Of a DNA stretch of 64,000 bases, positions 20,711 through 31,396 are shown piece by piece. Origin of the DNA: Variovorax boronicumulans (GTDB lineage: Bacteria > Pseudomonadota > Gammaproteobacteria > Burkholderiales > Burkholderiaceae_C); assembly GCF_007677875.1 (NCBI RefSeq), contig NZ_VEDO01000023.1:1-64000 (forward strand), written 5' to 3'. The stretch's first letter is position 1, and every line of letters begins with the position of its first letter. The translations under genes were made by a program, and so were the position numbers. Below the pieces are notes generated by a model. The model was not told the DNA's origin. It saw only the letters and a list, made by a program, of their open reading frames with translations, and searched no databases.

Positions 20711-23635
20711 TCAGCCGGTGTTGCGCAGCCCGGCCGAGATCCCGTTGATGCAGATGTGGATGCCGGTGCGCACGCGCTCGTCGGCCTGGCCGGCGCGGTA
20801 GCGCCGCACCAGCTCCACTTGCAGGTGGTGCAGCGGGTCGATGTAGGGGAAGCGGTGGCGGATCGAGCGCTGCAGCGCCGCGTTGCCGGCCAGGCGCTGT
20901 TTCTCGCCCGTGATCTGCGCCAGCGCTTGCGCCGTGCGCTGCCACTCGGTCTCGATGGCACCGAACACTCGTCTGCGCAACCGCGCGTCGCTCACCAGTT
21001 CGGCGTAGCGCGAGGCCAGCTGCAAATCGCTCTTGGCCAGCACCATGTCCATGTTGGACAGCAGCGTGCGGAAGAAGGGCCACTGGCGGTACATCTTCTG
21101 CAAGAGGGCCAGGCGGTCCTTGGCGCCGGCGGGCTTGCGGGCGGCGGCGCCGTCCTGCCCGTCGCCGGCCAGGAAGCTCTCCACCGCCGAGCCGAAGCCA
21201 TACCAGCCCGGCAGAGTGAGCCGGCACTGGCCCCAGCTGAAGCCCCAGGGAATGGCGCGCAGGTCTTCGATCTTCTGGCTGGGCTTGCGCGAGGCCGGGC
21301 GCGAGCCGATGTTGAGCTCGGCGATCTCGCGGATCGGGGTGGACTCGAAGAAGTAGTCGGTGAACCCGGGCGTCTCGTAGACCAGGTGGCGGTAAGCGCG
21401 CATGCTGGCTTCCGAAAGCACCGCAGCGGCCTCGAGGAAGGCCGGCGTGGCGGCCTTGGTGGGCTGCAGCAGCGTGGCCTCCAGCGTGGCGGCGACCAGG
21501 GTCTCCAGGTTGCGACGGCCGATCTCGGGGTTGGCGTACTTGGAGCCGATCACCTCGCCTTGCTCGGTCAGCCGGATCTGGCCGCGCACGGTGCCGGGAG
21601 GCTGCGCCAGGATGGCCTGGTAGCTCGGGCCGCCGCCGCGCCCCACGGTGCCGCCGCGGCCGTGGAACATGCGCAGCGTGATGTCGTGGCTGCTGGCGAG
21701 TTCGTCGAACAGTTCCACGAGCGCGAGCTCGGCGCGGTAGAGCTCCCAGTTGCTCGTGAAGATGCCGCCGTCCTTGTTGCTGTCCGAGTAGCCGAGCATG
21801 ATGTCCTGCTCGCCACCCGAGCGCTGCACCAGGCGCGCGATGCCGGGCAGCGCGTAGAACTCGCGCATGATGGGCGCAGCGTTGCGCAGGTCCTCGATGG
21901 TTTCGAACAGCGGCACCACGATGAGGTCGCAGCGGGCGCCTTCACCGCGCGCGCCCCTGGTCCTGGCTTCGTCCAGCAGGCCCTGCATGAGCCCCACTTC
22001 CTTTTGCAGCAGCAGCACCTCCAGCAGGTCGCTGACGGTCTCGGTGTGGCTGATGATGTAGTGGCGGATCGCGTTGCGGCCGTAGCGCTGCAGCACGCTG
22101 CGCGCGTTCTCGAAGATCGCGAGCTCGTGGCGGGCGAGATCGGAGTACTGCGCGCCCAGCACGCGCAGCGGGCGTGCGTCGTTGAGCAGGCGCAGCAGCA
22201 GTTCGCGCTTGGCGGCTTCGTCGAGCGCTGCGTAGTTGGGCTCCAGGCGCGCGGTGGCCAGCAGCTCGGCCACCACCTCTTCGTGCTTGTCCGAGCTCTG
22301 GCGCAGGTCCAGCGTCGCCAGGTGGAAGCCGAACACGTCCACGGCGCGGATCAGCGGGTGCAGGCGCTGCGCCGCGAAGGCGCCGCCGTGGTGCGACTTG
22401 AGCGAGGCCTCGATCGTGCGCAGGTCGGCCAGGAAGTCTTCGGCCTGGAGGTAGGGGTTCTGCGGCGCCACGGCATGGCGCGCAGCGTCGCCACCCGTCA
22501 GCTGCTTGAGCGTGGCCGCCAGGCGGGCGTACATGCCGGTCAGCGCGCGGCGGTAGGGCTCGTCCTTGCGGTGCTCGCTGGTGTCGGGCGAACGCTCGGC
22601 GAGGGCCTGCATCTCGGCCGGGATGTCGACCAGCCGGGCCGACAGCGAAAGCTCTGCGCCCAGGTGGTGCACCTCGGTCAGGTAGTGGCGCAGCGCCATC
22701 TCGGCCTGGTGGCGCATGGCGTACTCCATGGTCTCGGCGCTGACGTTGGGGTTGCCGTCGCGGTCGCCGCCGATCCACTGGCCCATGCGCAGGAAGCTGG
22801 CCACGCTCTGGTTGCCAAGCTCCCGCTCGAGCTGCGCGTAGAGCTTGGGGATCTCGCGCAGGAAGGTCGCCTCGTAATAGGACAGCGCGTTCTCGATCTC
22901 GTCGGCCACCGTGAGCTTGGAAAAGCGCAAGAGCCGCGTCTGCCACAGCTGCATCACGCGGGCGCGCAGCTGGGCCTCGTTGGCCGCTAGCTCGCGCGGT
23001 GTGAGCGCGTCGCGGCCCGTGCCCGCGAGCTGGGCGCGCAGGCGGATCTCGTCGCGCGCGGCCAGCAACTGGGCGATGTCGCGCTCCGCATCGAGGATGC
23101 TCTTGCGCTGCACTTCCGTCGGGTGGGCCGTCAGCACGGGCGAGACATAGCTCGTGGCCAGCTTCATCGCGATGGCCTTGGGCGAGATGCCGGCCCAGCG
23201 CAGGCGCGACAGCGCCACGTCGATGCTGCCCTCCTGCGTGTTGCCGGCGCGCTCGTGCACGGCGCGCCGGCGGATGTGGTGCCGGTCCTCCGCCAGGTTG
23301 GCCAGGTGGCTGAAGTAGGTGAAGGCGCGGATCACGCTGACGGTCTGGTCGGCCGTCAGGCTCTTGAGCAGCTTCTTGAGCGCCTTGTCGGCCTCCTCGT
23401 CGGCATCGCGGCGGAAGGCCACGGAAAGCTTGCGCACCTGCTCGATGAGTTCGAAGGCCGGGGCACCGTCTTGCTCGCGGATCACGTCGCCGAGCAGGCG
23501 CCCCAGGAGGCGGATGTCCTCGACCAGCGGGCGCTCGATGTCGCGTGCCGCGGCGCGGCTGCGCTGCGGCGCTTCCGTGGTGGCAGGGGCTGCGGCCGCA
23601 GCGGAAGGGGGGGGCGCCTGGTCTTGTGTTTTCAT
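20711..23635 (-). CDS. ppc: Phosphoenolpyruvate carboxylase
   Basis: A 974-residue anaplerotic enzyme forming oxaloacetate from PEP and bicarbonate. Conserved elements include [11 protein letters not shown] with the catalytic His (about residue 172), [35 protein letters not shown] and GSRPASRK; the protein ends in NTG, the buried C-terminus typical of the family. The N-terminal 40 residues are Ala/Pro-rich and poorly conserved. The ATG at 23635 (MKTQDQ) is preferred over an in-frame ATG at 23710, which overlaps the promoter region shared with hemC. It is divergent from hemC, a common order in Comamonadaceae. Confidence 0.97.
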   Translation of the reverse strand: MKTQDQAPPPSAAAAAPATTEAPQRSRAAARDIERPLVEDIRLLGRLLGDVIREQDGAPAFELIEQVRKLSVAFRRDADEEADKALKKLLKSLTADQTVSVIRAFTYFSHLANLAEDRHHIRRRAVHERAGNTQEGSIDVALSRLRWAGISPKAIAMKLATSYVSPVLTAHPTEVQRKSILDAERDIAQLLAARDEIRLRAQLAGTGRDALTPRELAANEAQLRARVMQLWQTRLLRFSKLTVADEIENALSYYEATFLREIPKLYAQLERELGNQSVASFLRMGQWIGGDRDGNPNVSAETMEYAMRHQAEMALRHYLTEVHHLGAELSLSARLVDIPAEMQALAERSPDTSEHRKDEPYRRALTGMYARLAATLKQLTGGDAARHAVAPQNPYLQAEDFLADLRTIEASLKSHHGGAFAAQRLHPLIRAVDVFGFHLATLDLRQSSDKHEEVVAELLATARLEPNYAALDEAAKRELLLRLLNDARPLRVLGAQYSDLARHELAIFENARSVLQRYGRNAIRHYIISHTETVSDLLEVLLLQKEVGLMQGLLDEARTRGARGEGARCDLIVVPLFETIEDLRNAAPIMREFYALPGIARLVQRSGGEQDIMLGYSDSNKDGGIFTSNWELYRAELALVELFDELASSHDITLRMFHGRGGTVGRGGGPSYQAILAQPPGTVRGQIRLTEQGEVIGSKYANPEIGRRNLETLVAATLEATLLQPTKAATPAFLEAAAVLSEASMRAYRHLVYETPGFTDYFFESTPIREIAELNIGSRPASRKPSQKIEDLRAIPWGFSWGQCRLTLPGWYGFGSAVESFLAGDGQDGAAARKPAGAKDRLALLQKMYRQWPFFRTLLSNMDMVLAKSDLQLASRYAELVSDARLRRRVFGAIETEWQRTAQALAQITGEKQRLAGNAALQRSIRHRFPYIDPLHHLQVELVRRYRAGQADERVRTGIHICINGISAGLRNTG

Positions 23636-23687
23636 GTTGGAACGAGGGCTGTGCGAGCGCTCTGCAAGAATAATGCCATGCCCGGAC

Positions 23688-23710
23688 TGGGGTTCACCCC
23701 ATGCTAGCAT
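23688..23710. promoter_or_regulatory. Paired palindromes in the ppc-hemC divergent region
   Basis: TGGGG-TTCA-CCCCA (23688-23701) is directly followed by the perfect palindrome ATGCTAGCAT (23701-23710). Both sit midway between the divergent starts of ppc and hemC. A -10-like TATTCT for ppc lies just left of them (23671-23676, minus strand), so a protein bound here could affect both genes. No regulator is assigned. Confidence 0.35.
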
Positions 23711-23746
23711 CCGGCCCCCTCAGCCGATTACGGACTGGTTACCTGC

Positions 23747-24673
23747 GTGCGCTCTTCTCCCTCTTCCACCATCGTCATCGCCACCCGGGAAAGCCGTCTC
23801 GCCTTGTGGCAGGCCGAGCATGTGAAGACCTTGCTGGAGCACCGCGGCCATGCAGTCGAACTGTTGGGCATGACCACGCGCGGCGACCAGATCCTGGACC
23901 GCTCGCTGAGCAAGGTCGGTGGCAAGGGGCTGTTCGTCAAGGAGCTCGAGACCGCACTGGAAGATGGCCGCGCGGACATCGCCGTGCATTCGCTCAAGGA
24001 CGTGCCCATGGAGCTGCCGGCCGGCTTCGCGCTGGCCTGCGTGCTCGAGCGCGAGGATCCGCGCGACGCCTTCGTCTCGCCGCAGTACGCCAGGCTCGAT
24101 GACCTGCCGCTGGGTGCCGTGGTCGGCACGTCCAGCCTGCGCCGCACGGTGCTGCTGCAGGCGCTGCGGCCGGATCTGGACATCCAGCCGCTGCGCGGCA
24201 ATCTGGACACGCGCCTGCGCAAGCTCGACGAGGGCCACTTCGCGGCCATCGTGCTGGCTGCGGCCGGCCTCAAGCGGCTGGGAATGGCAGACCGGATCCG
24301 TGAATTCTTCGCGCCCGAGCGCATGCTGCCGGCCGCCGGCCAGGGTGCGCTCGGCATCGAGGTGCGGTCCGACCGCGCCGATCTGCTGGCGGTGCTGGCT
24401 TCGCTCGCGCACACGCCGACCTGGCTGGCCACCGCCGCCGAGCGCGCCGTGAGCCTGGCCATGGGCGGCAGCTGCTCGATGCCGCTGGCCGCCCATGCGC
24501 AATGGGTCGATGGCGAGCTGCAGCTGCGTGCCGAGTGGGGCGACCAGGACGTCAAGGGCGCAATCGTGCATGCGCAGTCGAACGGACCGGCCGACGGTCT
24601 GCCCGCGGCGCAGGCGCTGGGCTGGCAGGTGGCCCAAGCCTTGCAGGCCGGCGGTGCCCGCAAGGCCGTCTGA
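23747..24673 (+). CDS. hemC: Hydroxymethylbilane synthase (porphobilinogen deaminase)
   Basis: A 308-residue enzyme that condenses four porphobilinogens into hydroxymethylbilane. [18 protein letters not shown] opens the first domain; [24 protein letters not shown] and RGNLDTRL are the substrate and cofactor-binding segments, and the dipyrromethane-attaching Cys is C243 in GGSCSMPL. The start is a GTG at 23747; no good ribosome site is visible and no ATG lies closer to the conserved IVIATR, so the first few residues are uncertain. It leads the operon hemC-hemD-hemX-hemY. Confidence 0.96.
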   Translation: MRSSPSSTIVIATRESRLALWQAEHVKTLLEHRGHAVELLGMTTRGDQILDRSLSKVGGKGLFVKELETALEDGRADIAVHSLKDVPMELPAGFALACVLEREDPRDAFVSPQYARLDDLPLGAVVGTSSLRRTVLLQALRPDLDIQPLRGNLDTRLRKLDEGHFAAIVLAAAGLKRLGMADRIREFFAPERMLPAAGQGALGIEVRSDRADLLAVLASLAHTPTWLATAAERAVSLAMGGSCSMPLAAHAQWVDGELQLRAEWGDQDVKGAIVHAQSNGPADGLPAAQALGWQVAQALQAGGARKAV

Positions 24674-24680
24674 GCGCCGC

Positions 24681-25442
24681 ATGCGCGTGCTCGTCACGCG
24701 GCCGGAGCGCGAGGCGCTGCGCTGGTGCGCCCAGCTGCGCGACCGGGGCCTGGCCGCAGAACCGCTGCCGCTGATCGAGATCACCCACGCCGACCCGGCC
24801 CCGCTGGCGGCGGCCTGGGCGAGGCTCGCGGACTGCCGCGCCGCCATGTTCGTGAGCGCCAATGCGGTGCAGGGCTTCTGCGCTGCGCGTCCCCAAGGCC
24901 AGGCCTGGCCTGCGCAGACGGCGGCCTGGGCCACGGGCCCAGGCACGGCACGCGCACTGCGCGAGGCCGGCGTGCCCCCGCACGCGCTCGTGGCACCGGC
25001 CGCGGACGCACCGCAATTCGATTCCGAGGCGCTGTGGGAACTGGTCGGCCAGGACCCCGGCCTTGCCGGGGCGCGCGTGCTGATCGTGCGCGGCACCGAT
25101 GCCGACGGCCGCCTGGCAGGACGGCCCTGGCTGGCCGACCGGCTCGGGGCGGCCGGTGCGCAGGTGCAGGCGCTGGCGGCCTACACGCGCCGCCCGCCGA
25201 GCTGGGACGTGGCCACCCGTGCCCATGCCGCAGCCGCCACCGATGCGCTGTGGCTGTTCAGCAGTTCGGACGCAGTGCGGCATCTGCAGCAGTTGCTGCC
25301 CGATGCCGACTGGCATGCCACGCGCGCGCTGGCCACGCATGGCCGCATCGCCGAGGCGGCGCGCGTGGCCGGTTTCGGCCGTGTCGACACGGTGCGCCCC
25401 GCCCTGGAGGACATGGTCGCGTCGATAGAATCCGCCCGATGA
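24681..25442 (+). CDS. hemD: Uroporphyrinogen-III synthase
   Basis: A 253-residue enzyme that closes and inverts ring D to give uroporphyrinogen III. The family is poorly conserved; recognisable parts are the opening VLVTRPEREA, FVSANAVQGFC (the usual F(T/V)SxNAV), ATGPGTARAL, VLIVRG and LWLFSSSDAVRHL. It begins seven bases after hemC and ends by sharing its stop with the next start (ATGA). Position between hemC and hemX removes doubt about identity. Confidence 0.93.
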   Translation: MRVLVTRPEREALRWCAQLRDRGLAAEPLPLIEITHADPAPLAAAWARLADCRAAMFVSANAVQGFCAARPQGQAWPAQTAAWATGPGTARALREAGVPPHALVAPAADAPQFDSEALWELVGQDPGLAGARVLIVRGTDADGRLAGRPWLADRLGAAGAQVQALAAYTRRPPSWDVATRAHAAAATDALWLFSSSDAVRHLQQLLPDADWHATRALATHGRIAEAARVAGFGRVDTVRPALEDMVASIESAR

Positions 25443-26497
25443 ACGCTGCCGAGCTGTCTTCAGAACCCCAGCCGGGCCAGGCCGCTGCAGGGCCTGCCCC
25501 CCACACCAGGCCGCCGGCCACCACTGCGATTCGGGCGCTCGTGCTGTTCCTGGCCTTGCTGGCCGTGCTCGCGCTGGCGGCGGTCGGCCTGCTCTGGCAG
25601 AAGGTGGGCGGCATGCAGGAAACCCTGGCGCGCCAGAGTTCGGACACCCAGGCCCGCGCCATGGAAGCCCGCGCCGCGGCCCGCGAAGCCGCGGATCTCG
25701 CGCGCGAGACCGCTGCACGCCAGGCCGTCACCGACACCAAGCTCGGCGAGGCGACGCTGCAGCGCAGCCAGATCGACGAGCTGCTGGCCAGCCTGTCGCG
25801 CTCGCGCGACGAGACCCTCGTCATCGACCTCGAATCCTCGCTGCGCCTGGCGCAGCAGCAGGCGCAGCTCACGCTCAGCGCCGAGCCCCTGCTGGCCGCG
25901 CTGCGCACGGCCGACCAGCGCCTGGAGCGTGCGGCCCAGCCGCGGCTGGAGCCCGTGCGCCGCGCGGTCGCGCGCGACACCGAGGCGATCCGCTCCACGC
26001 AGATCACCGACACCCAGACCATCCTCGAGAAGCTCGATGACCTGGTGCGCCAGATCGACGACGTGCCCCTGCTCAACGCCGTGCTGGCCGCCAACCTGGC
26101 CAAGGGACAGGCGCAGGCCGAGCCGCCCTCCGAACACTGGTGGCTGCGCATCTGGCAACTGGTGCGGGCGGAGGCCGCGCGGCTCATGCGCGTGTCGCGC
26201 ATCGACCAGCCGGAGGCTGCGCTGCTGGCGCCCGACCAAGCCTACTTCCTGCGCGAGAATCTTAAGCTGCGCCTGCTCAACGTGCGCATGGGCCTGCTGG
26301 CGCGCCAGTTCCCCTCGGCCCGGGCCGACGCGGCCGGGGCCGCCTTCATGCTGCACCGCTATTTCGATCCGGCGGCGCGGCGCACGCAGCAGTTCGCCAA
26401 CACCTTGTCCGAGGTGCAGGCGCAGCTCAAGGCCGTGGAGCTGCCGCGCATCGACGAGACGCTGTCGGCCCTGGCCACGGCGGCAGCGGGGCGCTGA
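25439..26497 (+). CDS. hemX: HemX-like membrane protein (annotated as uroporphyrinogen-III C-methyltransferase family)
   Basis: A 352-residue protein. A Pro/Ala-rich cytoplasmic tail (1-32) precedes one transmembrane helix (about 33-52), then a long Ala/Arg-rich coiled-coil (about 55-120) and a helical C-terminal domain with WWLRIWQLVRAEAARLMRVS and a conserved YFLRENLKLRLLNVRMGLL block typical of HemX. Despite the database name, the fold holds no SAM-binding motif; it is thought to be a scaffold or quality-control partner of heme synthesis. It overlaps hemD by ATGA and lies five bases before hemY. Confidence 0.92.
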   Translation: MNAAELSSEPQPGQAAAGPAPHTRPPATTAIRALVLFLALLAVLALAAVGLLWQKVGGMQETLARQSSDTQARAMEARAAAREAADLARETAARQAVTDTKLGEATLQRSQIDELLASLSRSRDETLVIDLESSLRLAQQQAQLTLSAEPLLAALRTADQRLERAAQPRLEPVRRAVARDTEAIRSTQITDTQTILEKLDDLVRQIDDVPLLNAVLAANLAKGQAQAEPPSEHWWLRIWQLVRAEAARLMRVSRIDQPEAALLAPDQAYFLRENLKLRLLNVRMGLLARQFPSARADAAGAAFMLHRYFDPAARRTQQFANTLSEVQAQLKAVELPRIDETLSALATAAAGR

Positions 26498-26502
26498 ACC
26501 GC

Positions 26503-27786
26503 ATGATGCGCGCCCTGCTGTGGTTTCTCGCACTGTTCGGTCTGGCCGCCGGTGCCGCGCTGCTGGCCGGCAACAACCAGGGGACGGTCACGCTGTTCCT
26601 GCCGCCCTACCGTGTCGACTTGTCGTTGAATCTGGTGCTGGCCACGCTGGCACTGGGCTTCGTGCTGCTGCACCTCGCACTGCGTGGGTTGTCGGCCCTG
26701 CTGTCGATGCCGCGCCAGGCCCAGCGCTGGCGCCTGCAGCAGCGCGAGCGCGCCATGCACGCCGCCGTGCTGGACGCGCTGACGCACCAGCAGGCCGGAC
26801 GCTTCCTGCGGGCGCGCAAGGCCGCCGAGGCGGCGCTGCAGCAGGAGGAGATGCTGGCGGCCAGCGGCCATCCGGTGCAGCACGCCGGCAAGCTGCGCGC
26901 CACCGCCCACCTCGTGGTCGCCGAGAGCGCCCATGCGCTGCAGGACCGCACGACGCGCGAAACGCACCTGCAGCAGCTGCTCAAGGAAACCGAGGCGCGT
27001 GAGGCGCAGGAGACCCGCGAAGGCGTGCAGCTGCAGGCCGCGCGTTGGGCGCTGGCCGACCGCGACCCGCAGGCCGCGCTGCAGTGGCTGGACGCGATGC
27101 CCCAGGGCGCTGCACGCCGCACGCTGGCGCTGCGCGCCCGGCTCAAGGCCACGCGGCTGTCGCGCCAGACCCTGCCGGCGCTGGAAACGGCGCGGCTGCT
27201 GGCCAAGCACCGCGCGTTCTCGCCCGAGGCTGCGCACCTGATCTTGAAGGGTCTGGCGCTGGAGCTGATCCAGGGCGCACACGACCCCGTGCAGCTGCAG
27301 CGCGCGTGGGCCGATCTGGAGCCGGCCGAGCAGACCATGGCCGAAGTGGCGATACAGGCCGGCCACCGGCTTGCCTCGCTCGAGGGCGACGTGGCCTTGT
27401 CGCGCCAGTGGCTGCTGCCGGTGTGGGAAGAGCTGGTGCGCGCGCCCAACCTGCGCGAGCAGGTGCCGGTGCTGGTCAAGCTGATCCATGCGCTGGAAGA
27501 AGGCTTCGGTGCCGAAGCCGGCGCCAGCGACCTGCAATGGCTCGAACGCATCGAGGCGGCCCAGCGCCAGCATCCAGAGAGCGCCGAGCTCCGGTACCTG
27601 GCCGGCATCGCCTGCCTGCGCCACCAGCTGTGGGGCAAGGCCCAGCAACTGCTCACGCAGGCCCAGGGCCGGCTCCAGGACGCCGAACTGCGGCGCAATG
27701 CCTGGCGCGCGCTGGCAGCCCTGGCCGAGCAGCGCGGCGACAGCACCGCGTCGCAGCAGGCGCTGCGCGAGGCTGCGCTGCTGTAG
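26503..27786 (+). CDS. hemY: HemY protein (heme biosynthesis-associated TPR membrane protein)
   Basis: A 427-residue protein with two N-terminal transmembrane helices (about 2-22 and 38-60) separated by a short loop carrying GNNQGTVTLFLPPYRVDLSL, the HemY_N signature. The rest is an all-helical TPR-like region. In Enterobacteria hemX-hemY follow hemCD, as here. The name collides with Bacillus hemY (protoporphyrinogen oxidase), which is unrelated. The start lies at two adjacent in-frame ATGs (26503, 26506). A bidirectional terminator follows. Confidence 0.93.
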   Translation: MMRALLWFLALFGLAAGAALLAGNNQGTVTLFLPPYRVDLSLNLVLATLALGFVLLHLALRGLSALLSMPRQAQRWRLQQRERAMHAAVLDALTHQQAGRFLRARKAAEAALQQEEMLAASGHPVQHAGKLRATAHLVVAESAHALQDRTTRETHLQQLLKETEAREAQETREGVQLQAARWALADRDPQAALQWLDAMPQGAARRTLALRARLKATRLSRQTLPALETARLLAKHRAFSPEAAHLILKGLALELIQGAHDPVQLQRAWADLEPAEQTMAEVAIQAGHRLASLEGDVALSRQWLLPVWEELVRAPNLREQVPVLVKLIHALEEGFGAEAGASDLQWLERIEAAQRQHPESAELRYLAGIACLRHQLWGKAQQLLTQAQGRLQDAELRRNAWRALAALAEQRGDSTASQQALREAALL

Positions 27787-27830
27787 AGCCAGCCGCACCT
27801 TGGCGCCTGGCCGCACAAGGCAGGCAAAAA

Positions 27831-27858
27831 AAAAGACCGCCCCACGAGGCGGTCTTTT
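27831..27858. terminator. Bidirectional intrinsic terminator between hemY and rne
   Basis: AAAAGACCGCC (27831-27841) pairs with GGCGGTCTTTT (27848-27858) around a six-base loop, giving an 11-bp stem with a longer A-run on the left and T-run on the right. It can end transcription of hemY rightward and of rne leftward. Confidence 0.92.
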
Positions 27859-27877
27859 CAATGGGGCGCTGCCGCCG

Positions 27878-30844
27878 TCAGAACGGCAACTGCATGCTGC
27901 CCAGGTCGCGGCGGGTCTCGACCAGGATCAGAGGCTCGTCGGAGATCTGGACCACGGGCGGACGCTCGCGCGGCACATGCACGGGCTTGGGCTCGGCGGC
28001 GATGGCGGCCTGCACGGCAGCGCTCTTGGCGGCGTCGGTGGAGATCCACTGCAGGCCGGAGCCCAGCGCGATCTGCTCCAGTTCGCCGACCGGCAGCGTG
28101 AAGGCCTGCACCGGGGGCAGGGCGCTCACGGCAGGTGCTGCGGCGACGGGTGCCGGCGCCGGGGCCGCAGCGGCCACGGGTGCGGCGACGGCCGGCGGCA
28201 CGACGGGTGCGGCAGCGGGTGCTGCTTCCGTCGGCGCAGCAACGGGAGCGGCCTCGCCAGCCTTGGCGGCGTCGCCATCGGCTTGCTCGGCCTGGCGCGG
28301 GGCACGCTCGCCATTGCGCTCGCGGCGGTCGCGGCCGTAGCGGTCGCGCGAACGCTTTTCGCGGCGCGGCGCCTCTTCGCCATCGGCACGTGGCGTGGCT
28401 TCGTCCGCTTCCGCGGGTTGGGCCTCGACGTCGCCGTCGGTCTGTGCCGGGGCTTCCGGTGCCTGGGGCGCAGAGAAGTAGGACGCACGCTCGGCGCGTT
28501 CCTGACGGGCCGGTGCCTCGTTCAGGGCCTCTTCGCCTGCGTTGCCGATGGCGTCGGCGTCGCCGCCCACACGCTCCTCGCGCTCGCTCCGGCCGCGACC
28601 GCGGCCCCGGCCGCCTTCGCGTGGTTCGCGCGGCTCACGGGGTTCGCGGGGTTCACGCGGCTCCCGTGCTTCACGGGCTTCGCCGCGCTCGCTGCGTTCA
28701 GTATTGCGCGGCGGGCGCTGGCGCTCGACCGGGGGCTGCTCTGCACCGGCTTCGCCGTTCAGCGGCAGCGTGGCCTGGCCTTCGCTGCGTGCCTCGGCGT
28801 CGGCGCGCTGGCGCGCGCCCTGGCGTTCGCCGCGTCCACGGCCGCGTGCCTCGGTGCCTTCGCCGCGGACTTCATCGGTGCGCGGTGCGCGGGGTTCGCG
28901 CGGCTCGCGGGCCTCGCGCGGTTCACGCGTTTCGCGGCCTTCGCGCGGCTCCCGTCCTTCACGGCCTTCGCCGTTGCGACCGCGGTTGCCGCGGGCGCCA
29001 CGGCCCTGGCCTTCAGCGCGCGGGCCACGGCCTTCGGCCTTGGGTGCGACGGCCGGTGCGGGCGCTGCCACGGGCGCCGGCGCCGCAGGGGCAGGCACGG
29101 GTGCGGGACGGGCGCCGAACAGGCTCTTGATGAAGCCGAGGAAGCCCTTCTCCTCGTGCACGGGCGGCACGTAAGCGGCGGGCGCCGGCGCAGGAGCCGG
29201 AGCGGGCGCCTCGACAGGCTTGGCCACGGGCTGCGGGGCCGGCGCGTCTGGCAGCACGCCCTTGATCAGCGGGGTCTGCTTGTTGGTCGGCTCCTGTGAG
29301 CGGCGCGTGACGGCCGTGCGGTCCTCCACCTCTTCGGCGAGCTTGTAGCTGGCCTGCATCTGGTCCAGGCGCGGGTCGTCGTGCTTGAGCCGCTCCATGC
29401 GGTAGTTCGGCGTTTCCAGCGTCTTGTTGGGCACCATCAGCACGTTGATGCGCTGCTTCAGCTCGATCTTGGCAATCTCGGTGCGCTTCTCGTTGAGCAG
29501 GAAGGACGCCACCTCCACCGGCACCTGGCACATCACGGAGGCCGTATTGTCCTTCTGCGACTCCTCCTGGATGATGCGCAGGATCTGCAGCGCTGAGCTT
29601 TCCGTGTCGCGGATGTGGCCGGAGCCGCCGCAACGCGGGCAGGGGATGGAGGCGCCTTCGGACAGGGCCGGGCGCAGGCGCTGGCGGCTCATCTCCATGA
29701 GGCCGAACTTGCTGATGGTGCCGAACTGCACGCGGGCGCGGTCCTGGCGCAGCGCGTCGCGCAGGCGGTTCTCGACGTCACGGCGGTTTTTGGACTCCTC
29801 CATGTCGATGAAGTCGATCACGATCAGGCCACCCAGGTCGCGCAGGCGCATCTGGCGCGCCACTTCCTCGGCGGCTTCCAGGTTGGTGCGGGTCGCGGTC
29901 TCCTCGATGTCGCCGCCGCGGATGGAGCGGGCCGAGTTCACGTCAATGGAGACCAGCGCCTCGGTGTGGTCGATCACGATGGCGCCGCCCGAGGGCAACG
30001 TCACGGTGCGGGCGTAGGCCGATTCGATCTGGTGCTCGATCTGGAAGCGGCTGAACAGCGGGGCGTCGTCGCGGTAGCGCTTCACGCGTGACGCATGCTC
30101 GGGCATCACGTGCGCCATGAACTGGTGCGCCTGCTCGTACACGTCGTCGGTGTCGATCAGGATGTCGCCAATGTCGTGGTTGAAGTAGTCGCGCAGCGCG
30201 CGCACCACCAAGTTGGATTCCTGGTAGATCAGTTCGGGCTTGCGCAGGCTCTTGGCGGCTTCGTCGATGGCTTTCCAGAGCTTGAGCAGGTAGTTCAGGT
30301 CCCACTGCAGCTCGGGGGCGCTGCGGCCGATGCCGGCCGTGCGCGCGATGATGCTCATGCCCTTGGGGTACTCGAGCTGGTCCATCGCTTCCTTGAGCTC
30401 GGCCCGGTCGTCGCCCTCGATGCGGCGCGAAACGCCGCCGCCGCGCGGGTTGTTGGGCATCAGCACCACGTAGCGGCCGGCCAGCGAGATGAAGGTGGTC
30501 AGGGCGGCGCCCTTGTTGCCGCGCTCTTCCTTCTCGACCTGCACGACCAGTTCCTGGCCTTCGCGGATCACGTCGTTGATGCGCGCCTGGCCGACCGAGA
30601 CGCCTTCGGCGAAGTACTGGCGCGAAATTTCCTTGAACGGCAGGAAGCCATGGCGGTCTTCGCCGTAGTCGACGAAGCAGGCTTCGAGCGAAGGCTCGAC
30701 CCGCGTCACCACGGCCTTGTAGATGTTGCCCTTGCGCTGCTCGCGCCCTTCGATCTCGATCTCGTAGTCGAGCAGCTTCTGCCCGTCCACGATGGCCAGG
30801 CGGCGCTCTTCGGCCTGCGTGGCATTGATCAGCATCCGTTTCAT
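27878..30844 (-). CDS. rne: Ribonuclease E
   Basis: A 988-residue endoribonuclease. The catalytic half (about 1-515) has the S1 domain, the 5'-sensor/RNase H region, the two magnesium-binding Asp in SIDVNSA and VIDFIDMEE, and the zinc-link [10 protein letters not shown]. The C-terminal half is low complexity: Pro/Ala stretches, then an Arg/Glu-rich block of repeated [10 protein letters not shown]-type units (about 660-800) expected to bind RNA and scaffold a degradosome, and an acidic/Ala-rich tail ending in a conserved short segment. The [12 protein letters not shown] start is typical. It is divergent from rluC, as in E. coli. Confidence 0.97.
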   Translation of the reverse strand: MKRMLINATQAEERRLAIVDGQKLLDYEIEIEGREQRKGNIYKAVVTRVEPSLEACFVDYGEDRHGFLPFKEISRQYFAEGVSVGQARINDVIREGQELVVQVEKEERGNKGAALTTFISLAGRYVVLMPNNPRGGGVSRRIEGDDRAELKEAMDQLEYPKGMSIIARTAGIGRSAPELQWDLNYLLKLWKAIDEAAKSLRKPELIYQESNLVVRALRDYFNHDIGDILIDTDDVYEQAHQFMAHVMPEHASRVKRYRDDAPLFSRFQIEHQIESAYARTVTLPSGGAIVIDHTEALVSIDVNSARSIRGGDIEETATRTNLEAAEEVARQMRLRDLGGLIVIDFIDMEESKNRRDVENRLRDALRQDRARVQFGTISKFGLMEMSRQRLRPALSEGASIPCPRCGGSGHIRDTESSALQILRIIQEESQKDNTASVMCQVPVEVASFLLNEKRTEIAKIELKQRINVLMVPNKTLETPNYRMERLKHDDPRLDQMQASYKLAEEVEDRTAVTRRSQEPTNKQTPLIKGVLPDAPAPQPVAKPVEAPAPAPAPAPAAYVPPVHEEKGFLGFIKSLFGARPAPVPAPAAPAPVAAPAPAVAPKAEGRGPRAEGQGRGARGNRGRNGEGREGREPREGRETREPREAREPREPRAPRTDEVRGEGTEARGRGRGERQGARQRADAEARSEGQATLPLNGEAGAEQPPVERQRPPRNTERSERGEAREAREPREPREPREPREPREGGRGRGRGRSEREERVGGDADAIGNAGEEALNEAPARQERAERASYFSAPQAPEAPAQTDGDVEAQPAEADEATPRADGEEAPRREKRSRDRYGRDRRERNGERAPRQAEQADGDAAKAGEAAPVAAPTEAAPAAAPVVPPAVAAPVAAAAPAPAPVAAAPAVSALPPVQAFTLPVGELEQIALGSGLQWISTDAAKSAAVQAAIAAEPKPVHVPRERPPVVQISDEPLILVETRRDLGSMQLPF

Positions 30845-31396
30845 GGGTAGCGTCCTCTGGGCTCCAGTGGAGCCCGGTGTGTCGTCAAAACGTCGTGGTT
30901 CCGTGGGAACCTGTTTGATGCCTGAACGAACGCGCTTGAAACGAAGGGAATTGCCGGAGAGCCGTCACTCACGAGCCATCAGGCTCGCGCAATGGGGCAT
31001 GGGCGCGTGGATGGAGCAAGGGCTGCGCAAGGGCCTGTCCGGACCGCGGGTGCGGTGGCCGGCCAGGCGTGCCAGGGCGGTGCGTGGCTCGCGCGCGAAC
31101 CCGGCCGCGCGGGCGGGCGCCCACACTGGCAGGTTCGGGAAGGGGGCCTCCACACCATGTTCTTGCTTTGATCCGCCAGCCTGGCTGCGCTGCCATGGGC
31201 AGCCCGGCCAGGCCGGCTTGGGGTATTCCGTATCAGGGTTTCAATTGCGTCAGCCCGCCTTGCACGCCACCGGCCGCCACCTGAGGCCGCACGGGCCGGG
31301 TGTCTGCAACCGATGCCTGCAAGTGGCATCGCCTCCCAGCGGCTTGGAGTCGTGCTCTAAACTCGTGTCTTATCAAGCACTTAGGCCGAGGCGCTG
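30845..31396. other. rne / rluC divergent region with structured rne leader
   Basis: These 552 bases hold no supported gene. Seen on the rne side are perfect hairpins GGGCTCC-AGT-GGAGCCC (30859-30875, ending 15 bases from the start codon), GGTTCC-GTG-GGAACC (30897-30911) and CGAGCC-ATCA-GGCTCG (30972-30987). A larger two-part stem at 31180-31212 has CCTGGC/GCCAGG enclosing GCTGCC-ATG-GGCAGC. E. coli rne has a leader of several hundred bases that RNase E itself cleaves for autoregulation; a similar arrangement is inferred here. The ORFs on either strand in this stretch look like shadows. Confidence 0.6.
31344..31373 (+). promoter_or_regulatory. Possible rluC promoter
   Basis: TTGGAG (31344-31349) and TCTTAT (31368-31373) are spaced 18 bases and would start transcription near 31380, just before the GTG at 31397. 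Each box matches the sigma-70 consensus only partly, so this is a weak call. Confidence 0.3.

Noticed and set aside
26503-27786. Protoporphyrinogen oxidase, suggested by the name HemY
   Set aside because: The protein has two transmembrane helices and TPR-like helices with no FAD-binding motif; it is the proteobacterial HemY.
28600-28990. Repeated short units resembling a direct-repeat array
   Set aside because: They encode the Arg/Glu-rich repeats of RNase E in frame. Unit length and spacing vary, and there are no unique spacers as in CRISPR.
27488-29299. Long plus-strand frames opposite the RNase E tail
   Set aside because: Translations are Gly/Arg/Ala-biased shadows of the repetitive rne C-terminus, with no ribosome site or family match.
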